This document shows, piece after piece, positions 1 to 7,918 of a DNA stretch of 64,000 bases. Every line of letters starts with the position of its first letter. The stretch's first letter is position 1. The DNA comes from Pikeienuella piscinae (GTDB taxonomy: Bacteria > Pseudomonadota > Alphaproteobacteria > Rhodobacterales > Rhodobacteraceae). The notes under the pieces are model-generated. The model saw only the letters and a list, made by a program, of their open reading frames with translations, was not told the DNA's origin and made no database searches. A program made the position numbers and the translations under genes. The stretch covers positions 3,786,001-3,850,000 of the forward strand of contig NZ_CP049056.1 in the NCBI RefSeq assembly GCF_011044155.1, written 5' to 3'.

Positions 1-288
1 CTCCTCGGCCGAGATCTCGCCGAGCTCCAACAGTCCGTCGACAAACATCCTGAGGCCGCTATGCGTCGGTATCCGTCCGGCCGAGGCGTGCGGGCTTTCG
101 AGAAAGCCGAGCTGTTCGAGATCCTGCATCACGTTGCGGACCGAGGCGGCCGAGAGCGGCGCCTCCAGCCCGCGCGATATGGTGCGCGAGCCCACCGGCT
201 CGCCGGTTTCGATATAGGTCTCCACCAGCCGGCGAAATATCTCGCGGCTGCGGTCGTTGAGTTCAGAGAGCGGGGCGGCGTCAGGCAT
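1..288 (-). CDS. hrcA: Heat-inducible transcription repressor HrcA (5' part)
   Basis: N-terminal 96 codons of HrcA, the repressor of groESL/dnaK-type heat-shock operons through CIRCE operators; the rest lies beyond the left edge. The visible part has the winged-helix region, with the family motifs [10 protein letters not shown] (residues 31-40), [13 protein letters not shown] and [19 protein letters not shown] is at 288-286. Family identity is clear from these motifs. HrcA is classically divergent from rph in alphaproteobacteria, as here, but about 1.1 kb of extra DNA separates the two. No CIRCE-type inverted repeat was found upstream. Confidence 0.95.
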   Translation of the reverse strand, partial: MPDAAPLSELNDRSREIFRRLVETYIETGEPVGSRTISRGLEAPLSAASVRNVMQDLEQLGFLESPHASAGRIPTHSGLRMFVDGLLELGEISAEE

Positions 289-305
289 ATGTAGACTGGT
301 AGGAA

Positions 306-357
306 GCGCCAGGCGCGCGGTCAACCGGCTTGCGCCGTCTTCCCGCACGCCTGGCGC
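306..357. repeat. Inverted repeat between hrcA and the VPLPA-CTERM gene
   Basis: GCGCCAGGCG (306-315) and CGCCTGGCGC (348-357) form a perfect 10-bp inverted repeat with a 32-nt spacer. It lies between the hrcA start and the stop codon of the next minus-strand gene, so it could be a weak terminator of that gene or part of the hrcA promoter region. No T-tract follows, so the role is uncertain. Confidence 0.35.
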
Positions 358-380
358 GCCGTCCCGGGACGCGCTTTACA

Positions 381-965
381 TCAGGCGGCGCGGAGCCGCG
401 CGGCCGAGCGGAATCCGGCCACGGCGGCCACCCGGCCGAACCAGCCGCGGCGCCGCCGCTTTCCGCGAACCGCGAGCAGCAGGACCGCAGAGCCAAGCGC
501 GAGCCCCGCCGGCGGCAAGGGCACTGTCGTGATCGGGCTCAGATCGAGCGAGCCTTCGTTGTCGATGAAGCCGTAGTTGACGGTCGGGTTCGTGGTGTAG
601 AAGAAGAAGCGCAGATCCGTCAGCTCGCGCTGAGCATCGGTGGTTCCCGCATCGTCGTCGATCAACAGCGTCCAGACCAGTGTTTCACTTGCGCCCAGCG
701 CCAGGAGCTGCGGCGGTGTGACCAGGTGAGAGGCGCCGGATTCGGTGAATCCGAAACCGGGCGTCAGGGTCAGTTGCGCCGGGCCGTCAATATCATCGTA
801 GTCGACATCGACGGAGACCTCGACGGCGGAATCCGGCGCAAAAATCTGCGGCAACGCCGACGAATACGACACGCCGTCAATCGTCAGGTTGGACAGCGTG
901 AGCGCCATCGAGGCCGATGGCGCGGCGAGGATGGCGAGAGCCAGCAGAGATCGAATGAACAACAT
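381..965 (-). CDS. VPLPA-CTERM sorting-domain secreted protein
   Basis: 194-residue exported protein. The signal peptide (about residues 1-22) starts at ATG 965, preceded by GGGGGA; a longer in-frame start at 1004 lacks this site. The middle is a beta-rich, Asp-rich domain (VDVDYDDIDG) without a recognised enzyme motif. Near the C-terminus a VPLPPAG motif, a hydrophobic helix and an Arg cluster (KRRRR) match the VPLPA-CTERM variant of PEP-CTERM, which exosortase XrtD-type enzymes are thought to cleave in the envelope. Oddly, about 20 residues follow the Arg cluster, where the signal normally ends. No exosortase gene is in the window. The gene interrupts the hrcA-rph neighbourhood. Confidence 0.8.
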   Translation of the reverse strand: MLFIRSLLALAILAAPSASMALTLSNLTIDGVSYSSALPQIFAPDSAVEVSVDVDYDDIDGPAQLTLTPGFGFTESGASHLVTPPQLLALGASETLVWTLLIDDDAGTTDAQRELTDLRFFFYTTNPTVNYGFIDNEGSLDLSPITTVPLPPAGLALGSAVLLLAVRGKRRRRGWFGRVAAVAGFRSAARLRAA

Positions 966-1205
966 ACATCCCCCAGAAAATAGATCGGTCACCAATTGAC
1001 CCACGAAGAGTCATCTTCGCCGCCAACATTCCATCGGGTCAACCTTTTTTGATTCGGGAGATGTTCCGAAGTGAGGAGACGCACATGCAGAAGCGGCCGC
1101 GCGCGCGGCCGGATATTCGCTTGTCCTCAAGCGCGGGAGACGGGGGGAATCCGCCGGCGCCGGACGGACGTTGCGCTTCGGGTTCGTGCTGTTGGGAGGC
1201 AGCCG

Positions 1206-1364
1206 ATGATCGGTCTCTTCCTAGCGCCTGAAAACTTCGCCACGCTGGCGGCGCCGATCGCGATGGAGGTCGTGCTCGGCGCCGGCAGCCTGCTGTGCAT
1301 CTCGATCGTGGCCAACAGGCTCCGGGCGCCGATGCGACGGCGGGCGCGCGTCCGGCGCGGCTGA
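1206..1364 (+). pseudogene. TerC-family N-terminal remnant (52 aa)
   Basis: A 52-codon frame with a good ribosome site (GGGAGG, 7 nt before ATG). Its product resembles only the first membrane helix and following loop of TerC-family proteins: FLAPENF..., MEVVLG, ISIVANRL and an RRRAR end, where family members have (L)EIVLGIDN..FI.IL...LP..QR.RAR. The conserved Asp-Asn after LGI is replaced (LGAGS), and the frame stops where a TerC protein would continue for about 200 residues. It is either a decayed gene or a new single-TM small protein. It lies 63 bp before rph. Confidence 0.5.
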
Positions 1365-1427
1365 GGGGCATTGTCGCGGCGGAGCCGAGGGATTAAGGCT
1401 CCGCGCGAACCAGAGAGAGGGATACCG

Positions 1428-2138
1428 ATGCGCCCATCAGGCCGCGCGCGCGACGAGATGCGCGCCATTTCCATCGAAACCGGCGTTTCCCGCCATGCGG
1501 AAGGCTCCTGCCTGATCCGCTGCGGCGATACCCATGTGCTCTGCACCGCCACCGTCGAGGATCGCGTCCCACCCTTCATGCGCAACTCCGGTCTCGGTTG
1601 GGTGACGGCGGAATACGGCATGCTGCCGCGCGCCACCAATACGAGGATGCGGCGGGAGGCGAAAACCAGCCAGAGCGGCAGGACGCAGGAAATCCAGCGC
1701 CTGATAGGCCGGAGTTTGCGCATGGGGGCCGACAGGGTGGTGCTCGGCGAGCGGCAGATCACCATCGACTGCGACGTGCTTCAAGCCGACGGCGGCACGC
1801 GCTGCGCCTCGATCACCGGCGGTTGGGTCGCCTTGCGGCTGGCGGCGGACAAGCTGATCGCCTCCGGCGCTCTGAAGGAAAACCCGGTCGAGGAGCATAT
1901 CGCGGCGATCTCCGCCGGCGTTCACCAGGGGCAGGCTGTGCTCGACCTCGACTACGCCGAGGATTCGGACGCCGGAACGGATGCGAATTTCGTGATGACG
2001 GGATCAGGCGGGCTGGTCGAATTGCAGGGTTCCGCCGAGGGTTCGCCATTCACCGAAGCGCAGTTCATGGAAATGCTGACGCTGGCGCGCAAGGGCGTCA
2101 GCGAGCTGGTCGCGGCGCAGAAGGCGGCGGTCGCGTGA
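1428..2138 (+). CDS. rph: Ribonuclease PH
   Basis: RNase PH trims tRNA 3' ends phosphorolytically and acts as a hexamer in the cytoplasm. The 236-residue product has the usual family length and typical stretches: [59 protein letters not shown] and the C-terminal GSAEGSPF. The start at 1428 follows GAGAGAGGG; a longer frame start at 1371 would add an unconserved N-terminus. It is the first gene of rph-rdgB-hemW; its TGA overlaps the rdgB GTG in GTGA. Confidence 0.96.
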   Translation: MRPSGRARDEMRAISIETGVSRHAEGSCLIRCGDTHVLCTATVEDRVPPFMRNSGLGWVTAEYGMLPRATNTRMRREAKTSQSGRTQEIQRLIGRSLRMGADRVVLGERQITIDCDVLQADGGTRCASITGGWVALRLAADKLIASGALKENPVEEHIAAISAGVHQGQAVLDLDYAEDSDAGTDANFVMTGSGGLVELQGSAEGSPFTEAQFMEMLTLARKGVSELVAAQKAAVA

Positions 2139-2746
2139 GCCGGAAACTCGCGCCCGGCCAACTTGTCGTCGCGACGCATAACGCCGGCAAGGTCCGCGAA
2201 ATGGGCGCGCTGCTCGCGCCCTATGGGATAGAAACAGTCTCCGCCGGCGATCTCGGGCTGCCCGAGCCGGAGGAGACGGAGGAGACTTTTGAAGGCAACG
2301 CGCGCATCAAGGCGCACGCGGCGGCGAAGGCCGCTGGGCTTCCGGCCTTGTCGGACGACAGCGGCATCGCGGTCGACGCGCTCGGCGGCCGGCCCGGTGT
2401 CCATACCGCCGACTGGGCGGAAACCGGTCAGGGGCGCGATTTCGAAATGGCGATGACTAAGGTCTGGACCATGCTGGAGGCGATGAACGCGCCCGAGCCG
2501 CGCCGCGCTCGTTTCGTCTCCACGCTCTGTCTTGCCTGGCCCGACGACCACGACGAGGTTTTCCGCGGTGAGGTTCCGGGCCGCGTCACATGGCCGATGA
2601 GAGGCGAACGCGGCTTCGGCTTTGACCCGATCTTCACACCGGACGGTGAGAACGAAACCTTCGGCGAAATGGACCCCGTGAGAAAGAACGCCATGAGCCA
2701 CCGGGCGCGGGCGTTCGAGAAACTGGTGGAGGCGTGCTTCGGGTGA
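2135..2746 (+). CDS. rdgB: RdgB/HAM1 XTP/dITP pyrophosphatase
   Basis: Non-canonical purine NTP pyrophosphatase that hydrolyses dITP/XTP and keeps deaminated purines out of DNA. The 203-residue product shows the family signature [10 protein letters not shown] near the N-terminus, the substrate-pocket motifs [12 protein letters not shown] and GFGFDPIF, and the C-terminal MSHRARAF. The GTG start overlaps the rph stop by translational coupling; its 3' end overlaps hemW by 13 nt. Confidence 0.95.
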   Translation: MSRKLAPGQLVVATHNAGKVREMGALLAPYGIETVSAGDLGLPEPEETEETFEGNARIKAHAAAKAAGLPALSDDSGIAVDALGGRPGVHTADWAETGQGRDFEMAMTKVWTMLEAMNAPEPRRARFVSTLCLAWPDDHDEVFRGEVPGRVTWPMRGERGFGFDPIFTPDGENETFGEMDPVRKNAMSHRARAFEKLVEACFG

Positions 2747-3990
2747 ACGCGGCCGGAGACTGGAGAGCGGCGGGGTTCGGCGTTTACGTCCACTGGCCGT
2801 TCTGTCTCGCCAAGTGTCCCTATTGCGATTTCAATTCGCATGTGAGCCGCGATATCGACCAAGCGCGCTGGCGCGACGCGCTTCTCGCCGAGATGGCGGC
2901 GACGCGCGCCCTGACCGGGCCGCGCCGGGCCGATACGATCTTCTTCGGCGGTGGCACGCCCAGCCTGATGCCGGCGGAAACCGTCGGCGCGCTGATTGAG
3001 GCCGCCGACCGGCTCTGGGGCCTCGCGCCCGACGCCGAGATCACGCTGGAGGCGAACCCGACCTCGGTGGAGGCGGCGCGGTTTCGCGCCTATGCCGCCG
3101 CCGGCGTCAACCGGATCTCGATGGGCGTTCAGGCGTTGAACGATCCCGACCTTCGTCGGCTTGGCCGGATGCACAGCGCGGCGGAGGCGCGCGCAGCCTT
3201 CGACATCGCACGCGAAGCCTTCGCCCGCGTCAGCTTCGACCTGATCTACGCCCGGCAGGATCAGACAGCGACCTCATGGCGCGCGGAGCTTGAGGTTGCG
3301 CTGGAAATGGCGGTCGACCATCTCTCACTCTACCAACTCACGATCGAGCCAGGCACCCGCTTCGGCGAGTTGCACGCGCGCGGCGGTCTTCGCGGCCTTC
3401 CGCCGGACGAACGCGCGGCGGACATGTACGCGATCACGCAGGAAACATGCGCGGCGGCCGGCGTCCCGGCTTACGAGATCTCCAACCACGCGCGGCCGGG
3501 TGCGGAAAGCCGGCACAACCTGATTTACTGGCGCTACGGCGATTACGCCGGGATCGGTCCCGGCGCGCATGGGCGGCTGACGCTGGACGGACGGCGCATG
3601 GCGACCGAAACGAAGCGCGACCCCGCCAAATGGCTGGAGGGCGCGCCAATCGCGCCGGAGCCGCTCCCCGCGGGCGCAGAGGCCGACGAGTACGCGCTGA
3701 TGTCTATGCGCCTCGCCGAGGGCATGGATCTCGACCGCTACGCCCGGCTCGCCGGCGCGGCGCTTCCCGAAGCCGGGCTGGCGGTGCTGGAATCCGACCG
3801 TCTGATCGCCCGTTCGGGCGGCGCGTCGCGGCGACGGCGAAGGGGCGGCCTGTGCTTAACACGCTTCTCGCGGCGCTCCTCGCCTGAGCCGGGCAGATGG
3901 GGAACGGGCAGATGGGGAATGTGCGCGAATATACAGATCGGTGCGGCGCGGACTCCGCGCGACACTCGCTTCATGGTATCATCGGCTTGA
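2734..3990 (+). CDS. hemW: HemW radical SAM heme chaperone, 3' end frameshifted
   Basis: Coproporphyrinogen-III-oxidase-like radical SAM protein HemW, a heme-binding chaperone. The [4Fe-4S]/SAM motif C-x3-C-x2-C (CLAKCPYC) lies near residue 24, followed by [26 protein letters not shown] and [10 protein letters not shown]. The frame is normal until about base 3820; beyond that it reads an Arg-rich tail to 3990. The expected family C-terminus ([21 protein letters not shown]-like) sits in a shifted frame ending at 3887, so a one-base deletion or sequencing error at 3817-3823 is likely. GTG 2734 is taken as start (GGTGGAG ahead); GTG 2743 is an alternative overlapping the rdgB stop. Confidence 0.9.
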   Translation: MLRVNAAGDWRAAGFGVYVHWPFCLAKCPYCDFNSHVSRDIDQARWRDALLAEMAATRALTGPRRADTIFFGGGTPSLMPAETVGALIEAADRLWGLAPDAEITLEANPTSVEAARFRAYAAAGVNRISMGVQALNDPDLRRLGRMHSAAEARAAFDIAREAFARVSFDLIYARQDQTATSWRAELEVALEMAVDHLSLYQLTIEPGTRFGELHARGGLRGLPPDERAADMYAITQETCAAAGVPAYEISNHARPGAESRHNLIYWRYGDYAGIGPGAHGRLTLDGRRMATETKRDPAKWLEGAPIAPEPLPAGAEADEYALMSMRLAEGMDLDRYARLAGAALPEAGLAVLESDRLIARSGGASRRRRRGGLCLTRFSRRSSPEPGRWGTGRWGMCANIQIGAARTPRDTRFMVSSA

Positions 3991-4014
3991 AGTCGTTACT
4001 TCAGAGGTTGCGCC

Positions 4015-5121
4015 ATGAACGAGATGAGTCCGCCGGAGCCGGTCGCCCGCGCCGAGGGAAAATGGTGGCCGTCGGCGCTTGAACCCGGCGAAAAAACGAA
4101 ATGGCTGATCTTCAGAATCTGGGACTGGCTCTCGCTTTCGCTGCCGAGCACGTCGAAGGTCATGTTCCGCCAGAAGCTGACCGGGCTGGAAGTCGCGCGT
4201 CTCGTGCAGCCCGATTCCGAGGGCAAGGTCGATAGGGCGCTGATCGAGCGACGCATCGCATCGCTTCGCGCTAAGGCGGAATCGCCGATGCACCGCGGCG
4301 AATGGCGGCTAGTGAACGAGATCGAGTTGCTAGTCGTCGGCCTCTGGGATCTGCCGACGATGCGGGTGGAGGCGAAACGTCAGCTTTTCGACGCTCAGGC
4401 GCTCTGCCTGCCGGGAGCCGCGGAATACGCGACGGAGATCGAAGCCAGCCACGATGACGAAGATGCGATGCGCGCCACGCTTTTCCGGCTTGTCCTCGAC
4501 GTGCAGGACCGCTTCCGAAAGCGACATCTCCTGCGCGAATATGTCGCGGCTTACACCGCGCGGGTCAGTCTGATCTTCGGCCTCTCCACAACCTTCTTCA
4601 TGGCTCTCATCATCACGCTGGCCTGGATGGCTCAGGCGCATATCACCTCGCTCTTCTTCGCCGAGCAGACCGGGATCGGCCCGCCGGCGCCGCCGCCTCC
4701 GGGCGGGATGCGGGCGTTCTCGAGCTTCTATGTCGCGCTGGCGGCGGGGCTTTTTGGCGCCGCCTTCTCGATGATGGCGCAGACCAAGAAACGCGTCGAG
4801 AAATCGACGCTCGAGAACATGCGCACCAACGCGCGGTTTTCGATGCTGTTTTTCCGGCTCGGCGTCGGCATCGGCGCGGCGATGATACTGTATTTCGTTT
4901 TCGACACCGAATTTCTGGGGCAGGGGGCGCTGACGCCGACGCTGACCGAGGTTGGCTTCGAGGTGTCGACGCAGACGACGGCGCTTTTCACATCGATCGG
5001 CGGCTTGTCGCCGAATCGCGATCTTTCGCTTCTGATGCTCTGGAGTTTCGTCGCCGGCTTCTCCGAGGTTCTGGTGCCGTCGATCCTCAAACATGCGGAG
5101 AGTTCGGTGAATCGAGGCTGA
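4015..5121 (+). CDS. Conserved membrane protein of unknown function
   Basis: 368 residues, not recognised. The first ~180 residues are soluble and charged (WWPSALEPGEKTKW at the N-terminus). Four hydrophobic segments follow, at roughly 185-207, 237-258, 277-297 and 338-357; a Pro-rich loop (PPAPPPPGG) lies between the first two. The layout suggests an inner-membrane protein with a large cytoplasmic N-domain. It stands alone between hemW and a convergent DUF465 gene. ATG 4015 is preceded by AGAGG. Confidence 0.75.
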   Translation: MNEMSPPEPVARAEGKWWPSALEPGEKTKWLIFRIWDWLSLSLPSTSKVMFRQKLTGLEVARLVQPDSEGKVDRALIERRIASLRAKAESPMHRGEWRLVNEIELLVVGLWDLPTMRVEAKRQLFDAQALCLPGAAEYATEIEASHDDEDAMRATLFRLVLDVQDRFRKRHLLREYVAAYTARVSLIFGLSTTFFMALIITLAWMAQAHITSLFFAEQTGIGPPAPPPPGGMRAFSSFYVALAAGLFGAAFSMMAQTKKRVEKSTLENMRTNARFSMLFFRLGVGIGAAMILYFVFDTEFLGQGALTPTLTEVGFEVSTQTTALFTSIGGLSPNRDLSLLMLWSFVAGFSEVLVPSILKHAESSVNRG

Positions 5122-5295
5122 CTTCGCGATCGACGCCGCAGCGTCCGATGATCCTCTGCGACCGTTCATCCTGCGCTGCGCGACCAGTCGCGACACGCCG
5201 ATCATCTTTGCGCAGGGCTGCGCGAATCGACTGACGTCGGCCGGGGCAAGGCGGCTCAAGTTCTTCAACCATAAGTTGATTTGCGATCTTCCCTC

Positions 5296-5326
5296 GGTTC
5301 CGTGGCCGGGAAACGGCCACGGAACC
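5296..5326. terminator. Perfect 13-bp hairpin between convergent genes
   Basis: GGTTCCGTGGCCG (5296-5308), loop GGAAA, CGGCCACGGAACC (5314-5326). The stem is perfect and the 5-nt loop is compact. It lies between the ends of two convergent genes (4015-5121 plus, 5394-5573 minus), which suits a bidirectional terminator, but neither side has a T-run. The rest of 5122-5393 shows nothing recognisable. Confidence 0.55.
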
Positions 5327-5393
5327 CGGGTCCAATCCATCGTCTGGTCCCGACGCGCGCTTCGAGCGCGCCGTCAATTGCGGCGCAAAGGCC

Positions 5394-5573
5394 TCAGTGG
5401 ATTGTTTCAGCCGCCCCGAGGCGGGTGATCTCATCTTTTAGTCGTAGCTTTTCTCGTTTGAGTTCAGTGATCTGCAGGTCGTCTGCCGCCGGGCTGCGAA
5501 GTTCCTTCTCAATTCTCTGCTCAAGGCTGGCGTGCTTTCTGCGAAGCTCGACCAGGTGGGATGACAGGCTCAT
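5394..5573 (-). CDS. DUF465 (YdcH-like) small protein
   Basis: 59-residue helical protein of the DUF465/YdcH family, common in alphaproteobacteria and of unknown biochemical role. It begins MSLSSHLVELRRKH, followed by LEQRIEKE and LKREKLRLKDEI, typical of this short antiparallel coiled-coil family. ATG 5573 follows a strong GGAGG site, which favours it over the in-frame ATG at 5591. It lies 101 bp downstream of the methyltransferase gene on the same strand. Confidence 0.85.
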   Translation of the reverse strand: MSLSSHLVELRRKHASLEQRIEKELRSPAADDLQITELKREKLRLKDEITRLGAAETIH

Positions 5574-5674
5574 GCGAGACCTCCATGGCATATGATCCGA
5601 ACGTCAAAAGTAGAGCATTGAATGTGGTGACTGTCACGGATTAGTTGAAGAGGCTTTTCGTCGGTTGGCGCGTT

Positions 5675-6445
5675 TCAGAACCTGAGCGGCGCCCCCCGGC
5701 GCAGAACCGCGTCGGCCGCGGTGCTGAAATCGTCGGCGTCGCGACGGTGCGTTTCGCCATCGTGGATGATCAGCGGCGGCGCGATGCGAAACGGGCCGCG
5801 CGCGCCCTTTCGCGCCGTGACGATCACGCGCTTCGCGTCCCGGCCCGCGCGCGACTGCAGGGGCAGGACCGCGATGTCGCCGGCCCCCGCGAGCCCGGCG
5901 AGGATCTCCGGAAGTTTCGCCGCAAGGTGAATCGTCGCGAAGCGCCCGCCGGAGCGGAGCCGGGCGACCGCGGCCGCGGTCCATTCCGCGGCGCTTCGTC
6001 CCCCCGTGGCGCGCCGCGCCGCATCGCGTCCTGGATCCGGCGAGGGCGCGCCGAAGGCGTCAAAATACGGCGGATTGGTCATGACGATATCGAAACCGAT
6101 CCGCCTGAGCTCTGCAGGCGGCCCAAAGAGATCCCCGTCCCAGATCGCCGCGGCGACGCCGTTCAGATCGGCGTTGCGGCGGGCCAGCCCGGCATAGGGC
6201 GGCTGCAGCTCCAGCCCATGCGTCTCCAGCCCGGGAACGCGCGCGGCGAGGCAGAGCATCGCCGCGCCCGCGCCGCAGCCTGCGTCCAGAACGCGCGCGC
6301 CGGGCTTCGCCGCCGAAGCGGCGGCGAGCAGAACCGGGTCGGTCGCCGCCCGATAGCCTGCCCGCGGCTGCAGGAGCCGGACAAGACCACCGAGCAGCGC
6401 GTCTTCGGTCAAGGCGCTATCCGCGAATCCCGCCGGCGTCGTCAC
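5675..6445 (-). CDS. TrmN6-like tRNA1(Val) adenine N6-methyltransferase
   Basis: SAM-dependent N6-adenine methyltransferase of the TrmN6/YfiC type, predicted to modify A37 of tRNA(Val). The 256-residue product has the Rossmann motif I DAGCGAG (54-60) and the adenine-methylation signature NPPY (124-127), preceded by FDIVMT; the N-terminal region (RAGYRAATDPVLLAA) is typical of this subgroup. It overlaps the upstream DUF2007 gene by 4 nt (ATGA), implying one operon. The exact RNA target is inferred from family resemblance. Confidence 0.8.
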   Translation of the reverse strand: MTTPAGFADSALTEDALLGGLVRLLQPRAGYRAATDPVLLAAASAAKPGARVLDAGCGAGAAMLCLAARVPGLETHGLELQPPYAGLARRNADLNGVAAAIWDGDLFGPPAELRRIGFDIVMTNPPYFDAFGAPSPDPGRDAARRATGGRSAAEWTAAAVARLRSGGRFATIHLAAKLPEILAGLAGAGDIAVLPLQSRAGRDAKRVIVTARKGARGPFRIAPPLIIHDGETHRRDADDFSTAADAVLRRGAPLRF

Positions 6446-6663
6446 GCCCGCTCGCTGAGAGAGATTCCGTTGTCGTCGAGAATCGCGCGCGCCATGAACA
6501 GATCGCGCCGCGCCACCATCAGCCGACGGGGCAGGACACCGAGAGAGCCCTCGAGGATGCTCGTGTGGACGTCGAATACGAAGCAGTCTATATCCTCCGC
6601 GCGCAGGAGGGCGGTGGCGAAACTGATGACCGTCGGGTCGTTGGTTTTAAGCAGCTCTTCCAT
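6442..6663 (-). CDS. DUF2007 putative signal-transducing protein
   Basis: 73-residue protein matching the DUF2007 family (small alpha/beta fold related to the regulatory PII-like group). It starts MEELLKTNDPTVISFATALL and contains CFVFDVHTS, LPRRLMVARRDLFMAR and LDDNGI. ATG 6663 has GGAG upstream; extending to 6846 would run across the promoter of the divergent synthase gene. The 4-nt overlap with the following methyltransferase gene is a coupled pair often seen in Rhodobacterales. Role unknown. Confidence 0.85.
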   Translation of the reverse strand: MEELLKTNDPTVISFATALLRAEDIDCFVFDVHTSILEGSLGVLPRRLMVARRDLFMARAILDDNGISLSERA

Positions 6664-6730
6664 GGGCTCCGAGAGGTATAGGCGCGCGGCGCGGTCAGGG
6701 TCGAGAGCGCCTGTTGCGACAAGGTGAGTT

Positions 6731-7756
6731 TTGCCCCGATCCGACAAAAGCGCCAGAGCGAACCCGGATTCGACCGAGGACGCTTTCGTCCGTCTCTCCG
6801 CCCTTGTCCGGCCGGAGCTGGAGGCGGTGAACCGGACGATCCGCAAGCGGATGGAATCGGAGCACGCGCCGCGTATTCCCGAGCTTTCCGCGCATCTGAT
6901 AGAGGCTGGCGGAAAGCGGCTGCGGCCGGTGCTGACGCTCGCGGCGGCGAAACTCTGCGGCTACGAGGGCGATCATCAGATTCGACTGGCGGCGGCGGTG
7001 GAGTTCATCCACACCGCGACGCTCCTTCATGACGACGTGGTGGATGAAAGCGCCAAGCGCCGCGGCCGACCGACCGCCAACATACTGTTCGGCAATCAGC
7101 AGAGCGTGCTCGTCGGCGACTATCTCTTCGCGCGCTCGTTCCAACTCATGGTCGAGACGGGAAGCATCCGCGTTCTCGACATTCTCGCCGGGGCCTCGGC
7201 GGTGATCGCCGAGGGCGAGGTTCTGCAACTGACCGCACAGCACGACCTCGCCGGCGGCGAAGCGCGCTATTTTCAGGTGATCCGCGGCAAGACCGCGGCG
7301 CTTTTTGCGGCGGCGGCCGAGGTCGGCGGCGTCGTCGCAGCGGCGACGGAGGCGGAGATCAGTGCGCTTCGCAACTATGGTGACGCGCTCGGCATCGCCT
7401 TTCAGCTGGTGGACGACCGGCTTGATTATGGCGGCGCGGCTGCGGCGATGGGGAAGAATGTCGGCGACGACTTCCGGGACGGGAAAGCAACGCTTCCGGT
7501 TCTGATCGCGCATCAGGAAGGTGGGCCGGAAGAGCGCGATTTCTGGTCCCGCGTGATCGAGGATCACGACCAGAGCGACGGCGATCTTGAGGAGGCGCAT
7601 CGGCTTCTCGGCGCGCATCGGGCGCTCGACCGGACGACCGAACGCGCCGCGGAGTGGGGCGAGCGCGCGATCGCCGCGCTCGACATTTTCGCCGACAGCG
7701 AGATGAAGCGCGCGCTGACGGATATCGTCGGTTTCGTCACTGCGCGCGCGCGGTGA
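6731..7756 (+). CDS. ispB: Polyprenyl diphosphate synthase (ubiquinone side chain)
   Basis: Trans-long-chain prenyl diphosphate synthase, which condenses isopentenyl diphosphate units to make the octa- or decaprenyl tail of ubiquinone. The 341-residue product carries both Asp-rich Mg-binding motifs, DDVVD (101-105) and DDRLD (228-232), and GGKRLRP near residue 60. Start is TTG 6731 after AAGGTGAG, 67 bp from the divergent DUF2007 start. Chain length cannot be read from the sequence, so dds/sdsA would be equally valid names. Confidence 0.92.
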   Translation: MPRSDKSARANPDSTEDAFVRLSALVRPELEAVNRTIRKRMESEHAPRIPELSAHLIEAGGKRLRPVLTLAAAKLCGYEGDHQIRLAAAVEFIHTATLLHDDVVDESAKRRGRPTANILFGNQQSVLVGDYLFARSFQLMVETGSIRVLDILAGASAVIAEGEVLQLTAQHDLAGGEARYFQVIRGKTAALFAAAAEVGGVVAAATEAEISALRNYGDALGIAFQLVDDRLDYGGAAAAMGKNVGDDFRDGKATLPVLIAHQEGGPEERDFWSRVIEDHDQSDGDLEEAHRLLGAHRALDRTTERAAEWGERAIAALDIFADSEMKRALTDIVGFVTARAR

Positions 7757-7807
7757 AGCGGTTCCGAAACGGATTGATCGCCGCTTGCGCCAAATGGCGT
7801 TTCGTCG

Positions 7808-7833
7808 GATCGGGTGGCGTCGCCACCCCGATC
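7808..7833 (+). terminator. Hairpin downstream of the prenyl synthase
   Basis: GATCGGGTGGCG (7808-7819) and CGCCACCCCGATC (7821-7833) pair along their length with a single bulged C and almost no spacer, so the tip must open to form a loop. It sits 51 bp after the synthase stop and 85 bp before gnd, so it may end the upstream transcript. No T-tract follows. Confidence 0.35.
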
Positions 7834-7918
7834 AGCGCCGTGGATGCTGCGAATTCATCTTCGGCCCTTCCAAATCTCCGCCATTCACGGAACACTCGCT
7901 GAAAAGCGAGGGAAGCGG

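Noticed and set aside
1093-1111. GC palindrome GCGGCCGCGCGCGCGGCC-type as a regulatory site
   Set aside because: Alternating GC runs of this kind are expected by chance at this base composition, and no promoter elements flank it.
5087-5434. 115-codon minus-strand frame between the unknown membrane gene and DUF465
   Set aside because: Low-complexity product, no start signal, and it spans the strong hairpin at 5296-5326.
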